Part shown: one piece after another, positions 50,151-63,534 of the stretch
Layout: each line of letters opens with the position of its first letter
Position numbering within the stretch: position 1 is the stretch's first letter
DNA from: Atopsyche davidsoni
Lineage: Eukaryota; Arthropoda; Insecta; Trichoptera; Hydrobiosidae
Length of the DNA stretch: 64,000 nucleotides
Assembly: GCA_022113835.1 (NCBI GenBank)
Contig: JAILWY010000006.1
Coordinates: 5,146,001 to 5,210,000 of the forward strand
Direction of reading: 5' to 3'
Notes under the pieces: generated by a model
Told to the model about the DNA's origin: nothing
Databases searched by the model: none
Seen by the model: only the letters and a program-made list of their open reading frames with translations
Program-made: the position numbers and the translations under genes

Positions 50151-53100
50151 CTGACGCCTCACAGCTCACAATCGTGGCAGTATCTTATTATGTTGTTATA
50201 ATCTTAGATTTGAATTAATAAAACCACGAATGCGAGTGCAAAAAAGACCCGTGATTCTAATCGCATATCTAGCTATCAAAACCTAACCTAACATATGCTG
50301 GAAGAAACATTCACTCAGATCATACGTGTGTGACGCTACGAGTAATTATTGGTTCGGCGATGAAGACGTCTAGTCTACGGTTTTGTCAACATTGTCTTGA
50401 ATAATTTATTCGTGGGTGAAACTGAAATTTTCCGTGCGATTAAATAGACCTTTATTATGAAAAACGTAATGTACCTCAAGGTTATATTTTTTCAAACTAG
50501 TGAGTTTCTAGTGAAAAATATTATTTTCAGAAACCATATTGGAAAAAGTTGATAAAAGTTATATTTTCAGCGTGCATATCAAAAAAATTATTTTTAATAA
50601 AAATTTAAATACAATTTATAATCGTATGATCTTATTTATAATACATATAATTTCATCCTATTGTCCAAGGCGTATAAAAACACATCAAAATAAATTTCTC
50701 TACAAAAAAAATACATCTATGATTTTATAAAGTAAGAGTAGATCGTACGTGTACGTGGAATAAATTATATCATGTTAGTCTATGCTCTGAAATAATTAAA
50801 ACGAACGGAAAGCATACCTAGAGAGGTTTCTAGTTCGATTGTTTTAAGTTGATAAATTAAACCAAGGCCATCGACCATGCAGAATTTAATAATGGGTGAA
50901 CAGATGGGAGAAACTTGCGTTTGAGTTGTATTTAAGATAGCCATATCTGTAATGAAAAATTAGGTCAGACTTTCAAAGTGGGCTAATAACCAAATGACGA
51001 GCCGGGCCAGATAAGATTGCTCGATAAGGGAGTTGTAATTAATTGAATTCTCATATACGTATAACCGAGAACCATTACAAATAGGAGTATTCGTAAAAAT
51101 ATGTGAGTCATGCAAAATAAGGGCAGTATTGTTTCAATCCGCATTCATCCGTATTCAATCCGTATCAATATGAACTAAATTGAATCTAATATATTAGCTT
51201 AATTCTGTCACATATTGTTTATAGTGCCGTACTTGAATTCAAAGAAGGGATGAATGCTATAAATAAATTATATTTAATTGATAAGAGTTTAAATGCCTTT
51301 ACTTACCAATCGAAGTAAGTGTCTACTTATATTTTCATCCACTCTTGATGCGTGTAATAGTATATTATTTTTTTGGCAACGAATACTTCCAATGATTTAA
51401 TGCTTTAAACATATATCATCTAGAATAGAATATAATCATATTATATATAGAGGAGATACCTTGCAATTTTATGCTAAGTATTTGTGTATTAAATATTTAA
51501 TAACAAAGTGGTTATAATTTACCATTAAATTGATTATAAGTTAATATAAAAGCTACTTTGATTAATGAGTATTAAATGCAAAGACGATAGCTTGAAAGTG
51601 TACGAGATTAATAATAACGAATATTTTACAGGTATTGTAATCATAGATCTTATTAACCAGTAATTAAATAGAAATATGAACAATTCAAGCGATATTAAAT
51701 TTCAGAGAATTAGTATTGATTCAACGGTACCGAAACGGAACACATTCTTTTTTTTATTATTTAAGAATAAACAAAAAGTCAGCGTGTTTGTCTTTGCTTG
51801 ACCACACATAGCATGAACTGTCCATCGACAAGAAGCGGGTAATTAAAAACAAACAAGAAGTCAGGTAAGACGAGAACAATTAAAAGTTTCTTCCGTTCAT
51901 CGGAGAGCGGTCGTACAACCCGATCCATCACGACAAACGAAACACAATTTAGGCCAGGCCTGAGATCACAACTCGCCGCGTCGCGATCGAGACATCCGCG
52001 AGCGGAGTCATTTACGGAGACGATTGGGTCTAATCGAATTAAGCAATGATTGTTTGAATCTGTCATCGGGACGGTTTCGCGGTTCGTCGACAGCATGGGA
52101 ACTGGAAGACCGGATTTAACTCGCCGATTCAGAAGGGGCTGCACGTCTCACCAGGAGCGCTCGAGACCAGCGGGCGACCGGCTACTTCTCGACATTGTAG
52201 TATTATGCCTTTTTATTTTTTTTTTAAACAAAAACGCTGGACCGTGACTGCTCCGCAGATGACGACGTTTCGCGATACTCTTCAATATTATGATAATGGT
52301 CTGTTTTTAAAGTGCAACTTCGGCGGTCAAATTGGAAGTAAATATTAATTGCGCAAAATACCTTCGTAGGCGTTTCAATCATCTCCAAGTGGAATATTAT
52401 TCTTAGGAACACTTACCTGAAACAAAACAAATATATATATAAATAAAAATCAAATAATATAAGTCAAAAGTTATCAGCTTATGAATGAATTTCTCGGTTA
52501 AAAATTTGTAAAGGAAACTAAGTTATTATAAGTGCTTAAGTTATAATAAAATAACTTAATAGTTTGGATGTCTGTTTCCTAGAAGTCTACCTAATATTAT
52601 ACTCGTACGTGCGTCATGTTACAGTCAAATTAATTTTATGTCATTAATTTTGTACAGAGTAATTTGTATGTTCAAATTCACAATTATTGTTTTCCACGGA
52701 AGACCCCTACCGTTTTATCTTGACAGTTGCCTATTATTATAATACAGTAGAAAAAAAGTTTGGCAATAAATAAAATTATATCTTTCATTGGGTGCCTCTC
52801 CTCAGAAGAGGTTGGCGACAATCTCAGTAAGCATGCATTTATGCTAAAGTAGTGTTTATGGTTTTTTAAAGGGAAAATAGTGTAGTGGGTCCCCGGGTCC
52901 TTCTACACTTTGATTGATACAAAAAAATTATATTTTTAGCTCTATTTGTGTAATTTTCAATTAAAAGTAAGGATAAGTTTTTAATAGTCTTTTTATACAG
53001 ATAAAAAAACATATTCAATCCAACCAATTACCACCGTCATGAAAATAAAGATAAAAAAAATGTAGAATATTATAAGGTTGTAAAAAGCAAAACACTAAAG

Positions 53101-54240
53101 CAAATATGATGTATCATGCCTCAAATCAAGTTCAATTTAAAATCAACTCTGCAAAATAAACGACATCATTAGAAATGACAATAAAAAAAGCATTAACGAC
53201 ATTTTTTTTTTGCGCCGAAAGACCGAGTATAGATAATGATCTCCTCGCTGATGAAAAATTAAAAGCCGACGGAATTCTGCAGGAAGTGAATAAATAATGG
53301 AGGCAGGCCAGCAGGCCCAGCCCGGCGCTGCGAAGCGAAGCTCAGACCCGGCGAGTGCAGTTTGTTAGCTCTGCGAAATCGATTTCCACCGAGAAGTCAA
53401 TAATCCCAAACAATCAATTCCTTGGCCGGTGTCGGAATACAAGTAACAGCAGAATATCAACTTAGCATCGAATTGTTTTACAATAGAAACAAATATAAAT
53501 TACATCTTAATACACATAACATGTAAAAAACACTTACATTACATATGATAAGCATACGTAAATATACGAGTATGTCCACATTGATTTTTATTTTTAACTT
53601 TTAAGGTTTATTACTGTTTAAAGATTTTCAAGTGCAATTTAAATCATTTAGCACAAAGTTTTGGATATATCAGTAAGTGTGTTAATTTAATGGGAGTAAA
53701 ACTAGAGCCTTGAGCCAAAAAGAAAACTTACCAAGATTATCACAAAACCATTAAGATTTCATTGTTGATAATAGGGGTGAAAACTTAAAAATATGCACGC
53801 CGATTGTTATATTAAGACTTGTTAATTATATATTTATACAGGTGGAACTATACGATACAATATATAGTTAATGTGTAATCATTTATATGATTTAACTGTG
53901 TTTTTATTTAATATTTATGAAGGAATATTCATTGGTTTATAAAACAAACTATTAAACTACAAATCCTTGATACCAGGGATGGGGTACTTGAAGGAATCCG
54001 TGTATGATAAATAATTTCACTACGGGATAAAAAAAGAAAAGTGAACAATAGTATGTAATTTGTATAGTAGAATTTTTTCATACTTTCTAAACAAATGATT
54101 GCGAAAACTTAAAAAAATGTTAAAATTAAATTTGTTTGACAATAATAAAAAAAATTGTAATGCACAAAATCACTTAGAGTTGAGCGTGTGGCTTTCTCAG
54201 ACCGCTTATCAAATCACAATCAAAATGAACAAAAAAGTAC
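50151..54240. other. AT-rich noncoding DNA with GC-rich patches at 51860-52180 and 53300-53400
   Basis: The first patch holds TGATTG (52047-52052) eight bases from CTGTCA (52060-52065), which resembles neighbouring Exd and Hth sites. A minus-strand CAG-GTAAGT donor stands at 52417. At 52879-52909 AGTGTAG/CTACACT forms a perfect 7-base stem around GGGTCCCCGGGTCC, preceded by CCTCT...AGAAGAGG words; it may be a piece of a mobile repeat. No gene is supported. Confidence 0.4.
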
Positions 54241-54249
54241 GAGAGCAGT

Positions 54250-54676
54250 AAATGACGAGTAACTTTGTCGTGTAGTCATAACTGCCAGCGGTGGACGTCA
54301 CGAACGGGAGAGGCCGAGTCCGGCGACCAGAGGCTGCGCACTCTCGCGCGGTTGCCGTCGTCCAGTATTATATGACCAGACGAGGCGCTCCATCACGTAG
54401 TACCGAGCAGGAAAAACAGCGGAGGCCTTTTTTCTACCGACTGGCTGAGTGCGCGCATACCGCCGCGTAGTATCCTTGCAGGCTTACAATATAAAATCTA
54501 GTGGATTATTTATGTCTTCGCAGTGTTTATGCTCTAATAACAGCTTGTACGTTGTTACTAATAACACTATCCGATCGACTAGAAATCTAGATTTCATGGA
54601 ACGTACTCATTCGTTTTTTATCGACACCTAATAGTGCAGTACGCTACAGTCGCCACCGTGAAGGCAGTAAATTTGG
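54250..54676 (+). other. Candidate noncoding exon or promoter region with splice donor
   Basis: A GC-rich stretch (54280-54480) is followed by mixed sequence ending in TTTGG before GTGAGT (GT at 54677). It could be an alternative 5' UTR exon. A short open frame inside it (54449-54631) lacks a match to anything known. Evidence is the donor and the composition only. Confidence 0.2.
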
Positions 54677-57267
54677 GTGAGTTATGCATTAAGTATGAAA
54701 AGTCTTATCGTTGAAATTTCATTTAATTTATCGTTCTACAGCACCACCATCGGCACCACAGACATACAGCACCACAGATCGGAAAATTTTGAAAAATTTA
54801 AACAATTTTTTTTTTAAACTGCATTAAAGATAATCTGGTAATCCACATACTACGCATAAATCTGCTTGATCTTGATAAATTTATTGACGACCAAATATAC
54901 AGAATATAAGCCAATCAAAGAATTGAACCACTGATATCACCTGTTTTTTGAACAGTGTTTTCTTTAGAGGATATCTGTTGCAAAAACCAGGTCATCGGTT
55001 GCAAATTTCAGTCATAGACTTATAAAACATAAGAATAATATGTTTTCTATTACAATAGATCAAATATTATAATATGTTTTGAAATCAACAGGGACGAGGT
55101 TGCGGTCTTGTGCATTCCCCGATGCAGTTGTGCGTGCTATCGGCCAGACCGGCCAGCCGCAGGAGCGAGTGCGGCCGGAGCTCGTCATGACGGAGTCTCG
55201 GCAGCTCGGCCGCAGCGAAGGGCGCGAGTGTGCTCGGCCTCGGTACACATTCTACTACTTAACTCACAAAACACACGTCGATTCTAAAGCTGAATATTCT
55301 GTTTGTTGAAATAACCACACAACTACAAAAACTATAATTATCTATATATATAGCGATAGTATTGAACTTATCTAACCTTGAAGAAACAAAGGACTAAATA
55401 AACCTCAGCAAATCTGTTATACACAGGTACGGGCAGTGTCTTGGTTTGCCATAAGCATAAATAACAAGTTTTGCGTACACAATGTATAGTAGTGCTTTTT
55501 TATGAAGAAATAAACTAAAAAGAGGCTAACAATTCCCTGCATGAAAAATGTTATGTTAGAATCAAACTCGTTCCATGTATTTTTTAGATTAAATCGGCGT
55601 ACCAAGTTACGCTGAGCGAAATATGAAAATCACTGGTTATTTTACTATCAAAATAATAATATGTTTGAGTACTAAATAACCAACAATCGTTCACTGTTTT
55701 AATAGTTCCCAAAGAGAAACCCCTTCCTTGTGTGACACAATAATTACGAGTCAAATAAATCTACGCAATATTTAAAACATTTACTTTCAAAACTTCAAAG
55801 TACAGGCACTCACAAAAAGTTATACAAAAATAAAAAAAAAGATATGAAGCATTTAATTTTTAAGCACGTGCAATATCGGAGTATATTATCTATCTACAGG
55901 GGAAAAAATCTAAATTGAACAATTCATTTTTTTAAAAGAGAGATTTAAAAAAAACACGAATAGAAAGCCTCTGTCTCAGTAAAGTACTTTAATTGCCGCA
56001 TTGTGTCAGTATTTCTTTTTTATTATTTCATACAAATTAAAAATGACATTCATGGGGAGAAATAAACATCAGTCCAGGTATGCTGAATCAGTAAATAGTT
56101 TTCAAATGAATAAATAAAAGCTAAATATTTACAATTGAAAACGCTACCGGATACTAATAGGAATCGTTGCTCGAATGCAGAATATTGATTTCAGTCATTA
56201 CGAAATTTATTAATCGCAACACTTCCGTACGAAGTTATTGTGCTACTCGTAAACAATCAATGCAAAAAGTCTGATTACATTTAACGCTCGACTACGCCTG
56301 GCAGGCACCAGAAGCTGCGGCGGGCGAGCACTGCGGATCACAAATAAAATTTGGAACAGAAGGAAAAAAAAACATGTTTCTTACGAGGAAGTCGGCAGTT
56401 AGAGTGTACGTCTCATAGAGCGTAATAATTATTTTTTTCCACACAGAATTATAAAAACAGAGTCGTTCGTGCGACCATCGCCGTCACGAAAATCTACAAG
56501 CCGGAGTAATGTGTCTACTGAACTTGCCCGCGGGCGCTCGTCTCGGCTGGGCCGGCAAGCAACGACGTGACAATAAATGACGCATTACAATTGGTTACTT
56601 GGAATCATTTTTCCGTGAATCTCACCTTGTTGAGTGAAACGATTATGTTGAATCACATGTCGATTCGCTACAGTTCTGAGCGACTTTGCAATATCACTTG
56701 GAGAGGAATAATTGACAAAACTACAAAAACTCGGATAAAGGACAAATAATGAACTTCTTTAAGCAGATGTATCAATACAAATATGCATATACGGCAAGCG
56801 ACAAAAATAAAACGTATGAGAAAATGCATGAATGAGGAAAATTTCATGACTTTATTTGGAGGACGTTGATTTTTCACAATGTTTTCAAGCGACGATTTTA
56901 TCTCCAATACTTCACCATAAAGGATATTAATAAACTTTTCATGCAAACTTAAGTCATATTAACGAAAAAAAAATTCTGTTGATTATAAATATTTTTTACG
57001 TTTTTTACTGCACAGGAAATTCTGTCAGTGAATAATGGAAGCTGCGGTGGAGCTGAGCACGAAGGCCGGTCCGGCGATCGGGGGATATTATTTAACGCGT
57101 GTGCATGCAGCCAACTATCGCACATCAAGCGGAGTGGTTAGCAACAAATCATCAGCGACGTGCGGCAAACGCGCGCCAGGGCGGAAAGCCGAGGCAGACG
57201 CGCCGTCAGCTGAGCCCGCCATCGTGTCCGCCGCGGGGTGCTGGCCACTCTTTATTCATCCATTATT
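54677..57267. other. AT-rich noncoding DNA with GC-rich patches
   Basis: Patches lie at 55100-55250, 56290-56340, 56470-56570 and 57030-57240. The second last begins near a strong run of CG dinucleotides. The last is preceded by an acceptor-like TTTTTTACTGCACAG ending at 57016 and is open for 84 codons from an ATG at 57035 with no recognisable product. Homeodomain-like ATTATTATGG words close that patch. Confidence 0.35.
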
Positions 57268-57558
57268 ATGGTCGAGCATTGCGGTGTAGGCAAGGTCGAA
57301 GATGCCAAAATTAAACGGCCGCCGGGCGGACCTCAGTTCCTCAAAGAAGCTTTTTCTTATGTAAATGAAAGTAAAGAGGCTTATGAGCCGATGTTTATAT
57401 TACACATGGAATGCATATATTATATTTTCAAAACAATTCCGAACGAAAAACAATATATATTTTTTATCCTCAGAAATATTGTGTTAAGTTACCGTATAAT
57501 TTGTAACGACCACAGTCCCGCGAACACACTCATAAATTACGACGATGAAGAAACTTAG
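57268..57558 (+). CDS. Hypothetical 96-codon open frame, unknown
   Basis: Not recognised. From an ATG at 57268 the frame reads MVEHCGVGKVEDAKIKRPPG, then a stretch with KEAFSYVNESKEAYEP, and ends in NYDDEET before TAG at 57558. The first 45 residues look like ordinary soluble protein; the later part is AT-driven (many I, F, Y, N). No splice site or promoter is clear. It could be a small gene, the last exon of something larger, or chance. Confidence 0.17.
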   Translation: MVEHCGVGKVEDAKIKRPPGGPQFLKEAFSYVNESKEAYEPMFILHMECIYYIFKTIPNEKQYIFFILRNIVLSYRIICNDHSPANTLINYDDEET

Positions 57559-60500
57559 ACAACTGCTTTTTTATAATTAAATTACTTAAGCTTCATACAA
57601 ATGTTTACCTAAAAAAAAACAAATAATCGCTGAAGTGCGCAACAGGAAACAGAGATTTTCCGTATAGCGGTAATTAAAAAAAACGTCAATTCTTTCGACA
57701 GTTACTTCAGGAAGTACGCCGGTAATAGTATTATCGACTGAATGCTGTTCGGGCGAAGGCGTCGCTCGCGGAGGCACACTGCGATGGTAAATGCTAAGAA
57801 TCTGTGTTTGCGTCCATAACGACATTTTCCGCTATAATAAATAGTCACAGTGTTTTTTTACTCAATAAAGTATGTAAGCAAATTAATTGCAAACCTATGG
57901 CGATAGTATAAATGAGAAATGTAAAATTTATATCCGCCGTTTTACAAAAGGCTCGCAAACGATTACCAATTATAAACTAAAGGAAATTTAAACCGATCAA
58001 CTTTAATTAAATTTATTAGAAAGTTTACGTTTAAAAAATTAACTCAAATTTAAAACGTGTCTAGTTTAAAGGAGCATAGTTTATTAAATTACTATTGAAA
58101 TTCAATTTCTATTAACAAGTTATTTGATTGAATATAAGATCTTATATCGTGAAAGGTGACGGTATAAGAAAATACTAAACCCAAAAGAAGCAAAAAATAT
58201 ATTTCAATACAGCAAATATGTGAAGTAATTATAGGCTAGTTTATTGGTAGGTTAGATCCAATGTACAAGAAGAGCACGCGATGATGAATGGATGTTGAAA
58301 AAAAGACCTAACCTATCCATGTACGGAACAGCACCGGTGTACAACAAACGTGAATCATATTTGTTGTTATGCGATCCGCGCCTCGCTAATCTTGCAAGGA
58401 GTGATCCCCAGCAGAATTAATACCGGATTTGTTTTGACAGGCTTTTATTAATATGTTTCAATGGCAACGTTTTTGTACACATCTACCCTGGTTGTCTTCT
58501 ATACCTCTGATTTACAGCCGCTGTTGAAAGTCTGATCGCTTTCTCGCTTTACAGATGGATGGACGAGCGATTGACGAATCTGCGGTTAGAAAGGGTTATC
58601 ATCTACCCCGTGTTCAGGTTTACCGCAGCGCATTAGAAAATCATAATCGCCAGACTTAAAGAACCGTAGTGCAATAAAGTGTCGGTAATTTTCGTGGTAG
58701 AGGCGTTATTTAAGATCTTCAAGCGCGAATGATATAACAATGCACACTTGTCATCCGTTAGCTCAAACGAACGAGTGCGGGTACGTCTTCGTAGCTTTCA
58801 CATCTGGGTCAAGGGTAAAATAAAACGCCTCCTCCCAGCTAGACTGTCACGCTCTACAAACGTTTCCCGGAAACCGAAAAATAAACGCCCGACTGCAAGT
58901 CACACTGCTCCATAGGCGACAAAAAAACTAATCAAAAATCCAAAGCGAGCTTATTTACTAAAAAAAAAACCAAATTAATCAATATAATACAATACGTATT
59001 TCAATACGTTCAAATGTACCGAAACTTAATTAAAAAACAAACTAAAACATATAACATATCACAAGGTTTTTGCTCCTTATGGTCGTATTGCACTCACTGC
59101 ACATTTTTATTAATTGTAAAGTGAATATTATTATTATTCACATTTTATCGTAAAAAAGCATCATGTGGCTATTTATTTTAAATATTATTGTTTTTTAAGA
59201 ATTTCGATTTTAATTGAAATGAAGCACATACTTCATATATGTATGAAAAAAATGTTTGATGTATGAAATAGCTTAAATGTGTGTTGATTAATTGATGTGT
59301 ATGTGTGTGAGTGAGTGTAATACGGGCCAACGTTGCAAAAAAGAAAAGTTTAATTTGAACGATTCGTTTAAGATTAATGTTGTTTTTTTTATAATTAGTT
59401 TAATAATAATGTATGTCACAATAGAAGCAAACTGTATTTATTTGTTTGCTCTTTTTAAAATTATGTTTTATCGAAGAACTTAAGACTTACTCGGCGACAA
59501 TTTATTTTAAGCAAATCTGTTTAAGTTTAGTCGGTCACGCCTAGACCTTCCTGTTTTTTAGCAAACAATCACACGTGCAGCAAGAAGTTTGTTTGAGACA
59601 CGGAAAGTTTTTATTTTTGATAGTTTTTACTTTGGTGGTTTTTCAAGATATAATTACAAGTCAGTTGGCAGCACTGCTAGAAAGCTGCAGCACTCTGTTG
59701 CCTGAATAGTGTGTAATTTGAAAACTAGAAATTGAAATGGAGATGGCTCATGACGAATGACTCGCTGCATTGACGGACGCTCGATGCTATAATGATTGAG
59801 TATTTATATCACAAATTATAACGCAGTAGCCGGCCTATTAAATTATAAAGAGCCGACCGTAAGTGCCCTCCGATATACGCCCGTACTTTTTTATGGACAT
59901 AATACGTTACATTTAATTAATTCACTTACAGCTTATTACAGCGTACCATATTGGGAGTAATAATGTATGGATCACGATTGACAGCTAAATTATAACTGAG
60001 GTTAATTTAACATGTAACTATAGTATTCATTATCTGTATAGATAATCTGAATTTACATACGAAATTAAAACATGGGAATTTTTAGCTTGAATATCTAGTA
60101 TTTACAAATGAATTAAAATTTAAAGCTGTAACATATCTCACGACGCTATCTGAGCATTAATAGAAAACTGTTGCATCGTGAATTCTCTAGAAAAATATAC
60201 TAATACTAGAATGATGATGCATTTTCAAACTAACTAGAGTTGGTTACATTTTCGCACATTCCAGATTTATCTCGCTATCCGGATACGGCTAAATAGCGAC
60301 AGCTTGTTGTACCCGACCTTCAGGAGGAAAGCCTCTTTCACATGCGTTCTGATACATCATCGGATAACGGATGTGGAAAAATAGAATTATCAGAAGAAAG
60401 TACTGCTCATGTCTACAAACTTTAGAACTTTCATCAACCCGCAAAACAACGATAATAAGCGATATTTCAAGTCGTCACCTAAGAAAATATTTATTTTTAC

Positions 60501-61480
60501 ATAAAACCTAAAATAAACCTTATTTTGATATTATCTTCGAGAAGGAAGATTTTAAAAAGGAAACGATTTTCTCTCTTCGAGTTGAGTGACTGAAGTATGA
60601 GATAAACGAAGGTTCGCTTTTGATAATAAATTTAATAAAATGCGACATTGACGTATCTCATCTAACAAATTTTAGAAACTTTCAGATCTTGTATTGTTTG
60701 TGTTTCATTGTGGTATACAGTTAAATTACACTACTCAAAACAACTCTGCAGAAGCCGCTGCGTTCAGGGAAAGTGATGAAGTTAATTTAAAGCTCATTAA
60801 CGATAATCAAATCCCAAGCATTAACACCGCACACGTAAACAAAAAATTGTATCACGTCTGACCCAGAAAGGGGAGACCGAGATCCATCATCGGCGGCTGC
60901 AACTACTCACAACAATTGATGCGTGCCGCATCTAACAACCCAGGGGTGCGATGAAAAAATAGGTGAGAAAAATAGATACGTACATTTCTAAATAGTAAAA
61001 CGTTTTTGGGAGTCTTTCCTGCGTGTTGTAATTAACTACAATAATTACACAATATGCAATGCAATGAGAAAATCGTATTGGATTTTTGTCACCAAAAATA
61101 TAAAGTGACACAACAACCTAAAATCATGAAGATGGCTTTCTGAGATATTTTTACTCAGTCTCTTATCTGCGTATTGCCATCTAGAGCCTATTTATTCAGA
61201 CTCAAAATTTCTGATTACGCATCAAAGCTACAAATTTCAACTTTTCTTTTAACAAACAAAAAAATCGTAATCTTTTAATGGGGTTATCTCTACATTACAA
61301 ATTAAGCTAATAAAATCCACTTAAAAATAATTGATGGTATAAATCTATCATAAAATCAATTCTTAAATTTTTATTTCATACATGTGTCTCAAAATACTTA
61401 AAAAATATAAAATACCTTGATCAATAAACAAAATGCACCCCTGGTGTACAGAGAACGCGTCCAACCGCAGACGCACTTAC
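57559..61480. other. AT-rich noncoding DNA
   Basis: GC content rises at 58360-58440, 58560-58660 (next entry), 58780-58900, 59680-59780 and 60870-60960. GCAGC/GCTGC-type inverted words occur at 59670-59695. No RNA gene, mobile element or repeat is recognised. Confidence 0.35.
58555..58659 (+). CDS. Hypothetical 34-codon frame or terminal exon, unknown
   Basis: Not recognised. A pyrimidine-rich acceptor-like tract (TTTCTCGCTTTACAG) ends directly at an ATG. The frame reads MDGRAIDESAVRKGYHLPR, continues through VYRSALENHNRQT and stops at TAA. It looks protein-like for its length but is too short to judge, and could equally be a regulatory patch. Confidence 0.15.
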   Translation: MDGRAIDESAVRKGYHLPRVQVYRSALENHNRQT

Positions 61481-61621
61481 TCCATCGCCGGCCATGACAA
61501 TTACAAGAACTCCCGAGGCACGCACTTCTCGTGAGCCAGGCTGGATGCACCGGACGTGCTGGGACCCGCCGGAGAAAGCTCGGCCGCCGACCCACAGGTG
61601 GCAAAAACGTCCCATCTCCAT
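61481..61621 (-). CDS. Candidate first coding exon beside a heat-shock-element array
   Basis: Not recognised. On the minus strand the frame is open from an ATG at 61621 (MEMGRFCHLWVGGRAF...) through a second in-frame ATG at 61495 (MAGDG) in a very good context (TTGTCATGGCC). It ends exactly at GGA before the strong donor GTAAGTGC (GT at 61480). The coding part would be 47 codons or only 5, phase 0. An in-frame TAG lies upstream at about 61664. The heat-shock-like array at 61649-61670 would sit just upstream of the longer frame. No initiator was found. Confidence 0.28.
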
Positions 61622-61648
61622 GACCGTCGATTCCAGGGCAACCGAAAC

Positions 61649-61670
61649 TTCCAGAACATTCTAGAGCTTC
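61649..61670. promoter_or_regulatory. Heat-shock-element-like array
   Basis: TTCCAGAACATTCTAGAG reads TTC-nn-GAA-nn-TTC-nn-GAG: three perfect and one near-perfect inverted 5-base units in register, followed by CTTC. This is the binding arrangement of heat shock factor. The next 60 bases upstream (relative to the minus strand) also contain GAA and TTC words, out of register. Confidence 0.5.
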
Positions 61671-63534
61671 TCGACTGTACGTGCAGCACCGAGAGAAAGC
61701 TTCGGAACGAATGAAAATCCTGACCGTGGAAACTGGTAGAATAGGCTCTCAATTACGTGTTTGATAAAGGATGCCTTTCAAAGTGCTTTTTTAGAGTGAG
61801 AAAGTTGTCGGCGAACAATGGATTTTTTGAACATACACTTTTTATCGGTTTTAGAAATGATTTGTATTTATTGGTCAGCTAGCGTGAACAATGCGACAGT
61901 TACAAAAAAATAACGTGAACGTAAAATAGTAATGTTCAATAAATACGTAGGCAATAAGAGGATACATTCAACCATACACATAAAAGTACGTACGATGTAC
62001 TCGTATTCGATTTGAATAGGTACATTAATTTAAATATCCCCATGCTTATAACGCCCTGTCAACTTTGTTAGTTACTACGTGTAAACTTTATAGATTGTTA
62101 CGATTAGAACAATGCTGATCATATAAGCAAAATTGTAACACGTATGAAATAACGCTAAACATTGTTTTTAATTCGGTTCCGCTACCGATAATAACACTTA
62201 AAAACACAACATTAAAGGTTTTTGGCCATTTTTTTATTTGAATTATAGTAACGAATAATTATTTATTATAAAAAAAATTACCTATAAAAATTCATTAATA
62301 AAAAAAATATTAGTACGACGATTATCAATCAAAATCTTAACTAAGTATATCAGTTGTTAGGAACACATACAATTAGCCTAAAGCAAAATTTAATCATTTC
62401 AAACAGTAGAACTTATTTAGTTTTTTTAGTTTACTAATTTCCAAAACACTTAATCGTGTTACAAGATCAATGAGTGTCTTCGATCAATAGGTAAATAATC
62501 AATCGGCAGAACAGGTTTTGTTTCACAAATTATTTAATTATATCGTTAGATACAAATGCGGTTGTCGTTAAAATTACTCCGAAACTTTCTGGTAATAATC
62601 CACTCTCAATAAAACAAGCAGTTCACTTGCCAGTGTATTCCAATTATTTAGATTTCTAATAAATAAAAAATAAACAACACTAAATACAAGTACTAATCTT
62701 GTATTATAATATAGACAGATAATTTGTATGATTGGGTATTTTCTCTTGCAAAAAATAAATCGATATTTCTAGTGCATCACGACTCGACGATTAGAGACAG
62801 GTATAATACAGTTGATAAAACCAACAAACTTTTTGATTACGCCGAGATGTAACAATGCCAATCCGAGCGAAGGATGATGAATCAAAAGTTGCCAAGAACC
62901 CACCAAAACGATAAAACAGCGAGTGTGACCATTTCCTGCAGTGGATTTCATTAAGTCACTTATTTTCTCGACACTCTGAACGGTGTGCGAAATGCGAAAA
63001 GTATGATTCATTCGATTGTGAAAAGTAACAAAGCCACAAAAATGTTAAAATAATTTGATATGTTCGAGATGAGGCAGAGCGCGGCCGAGCGAGATTGGCT
63101 CTCGCCTGCATGCCTACATAAGGCCAGGTGAGGTCTATAATCAGTGTGATAAGGTTCCGCTGAACGAGGTACTGCTCGGCTCGGCGGTAGCAGATCTCTC
63201 GCAGACGAGCGCGGCCGACTAGGCGATTGGAAGAAAATTAGCTTCGTCTCATAATCGAAAATACATTTCTGATTACGATAAAAAACGCCAATGTGATCGA
63301 TCAATCCGTATCGCATGATACAATAATAGACCGCCAGATTATTGTTACGCTATGAAATTTGACATAACCAAAATTTGAAAAATGTTACGCGCATTCTGTA
63401 AGCTTATCGCTATAGAAAGTTAATAAGATAGTATCGGTGCATATTTGCATAATTGAATGAGAACACTACTTATGTTAGCCCTTACTTCTAAAAAGAATCC
63501 GATTATTATCAATTACATGTTCAGACTTCCGCAT
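61671..63534. other. AT-rich noncoding DNA with a GC-rich patch at 63060-63240
   Basis: No gene is supported except the weak candidate at 63069. ATCAGTGTG at about 63138-63146 resembles an initiator, with only a partial MTE-like match downstream. The 11-base word GGATACATTCA at 61960-61970 recalls one arm of mir-iab-4 but does not fold as that precursor. Confidence 0.35.
63069..63127 (+). CDS. Candidate short first coding exon, unknown
   Basis: Not recognised. An ATG at 63069 opens 19 codons (MRQSAAERDWLSPACLHKA) plus two bases, ending at CCAG before GTGAGG (GT at 63128). An in-frame TGA follows immediately inside the would-be intron. The donor is good, the start context only fair. GC-rich composition makes chance likely. 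Confidence 0.15.

Noticed and set aside
51779..52144. 121-codon minus-strand frame
   Set aside because: It begins at a non-ATG codon and covers a patch better explained by regulatory motifs.
61960..61970. GGATACATTCA resembling the reverse strand of mir-iab-4
   Set aside because: The match stops after 11 bases and the flanks do not form the expected hairpin or its opposite arm.
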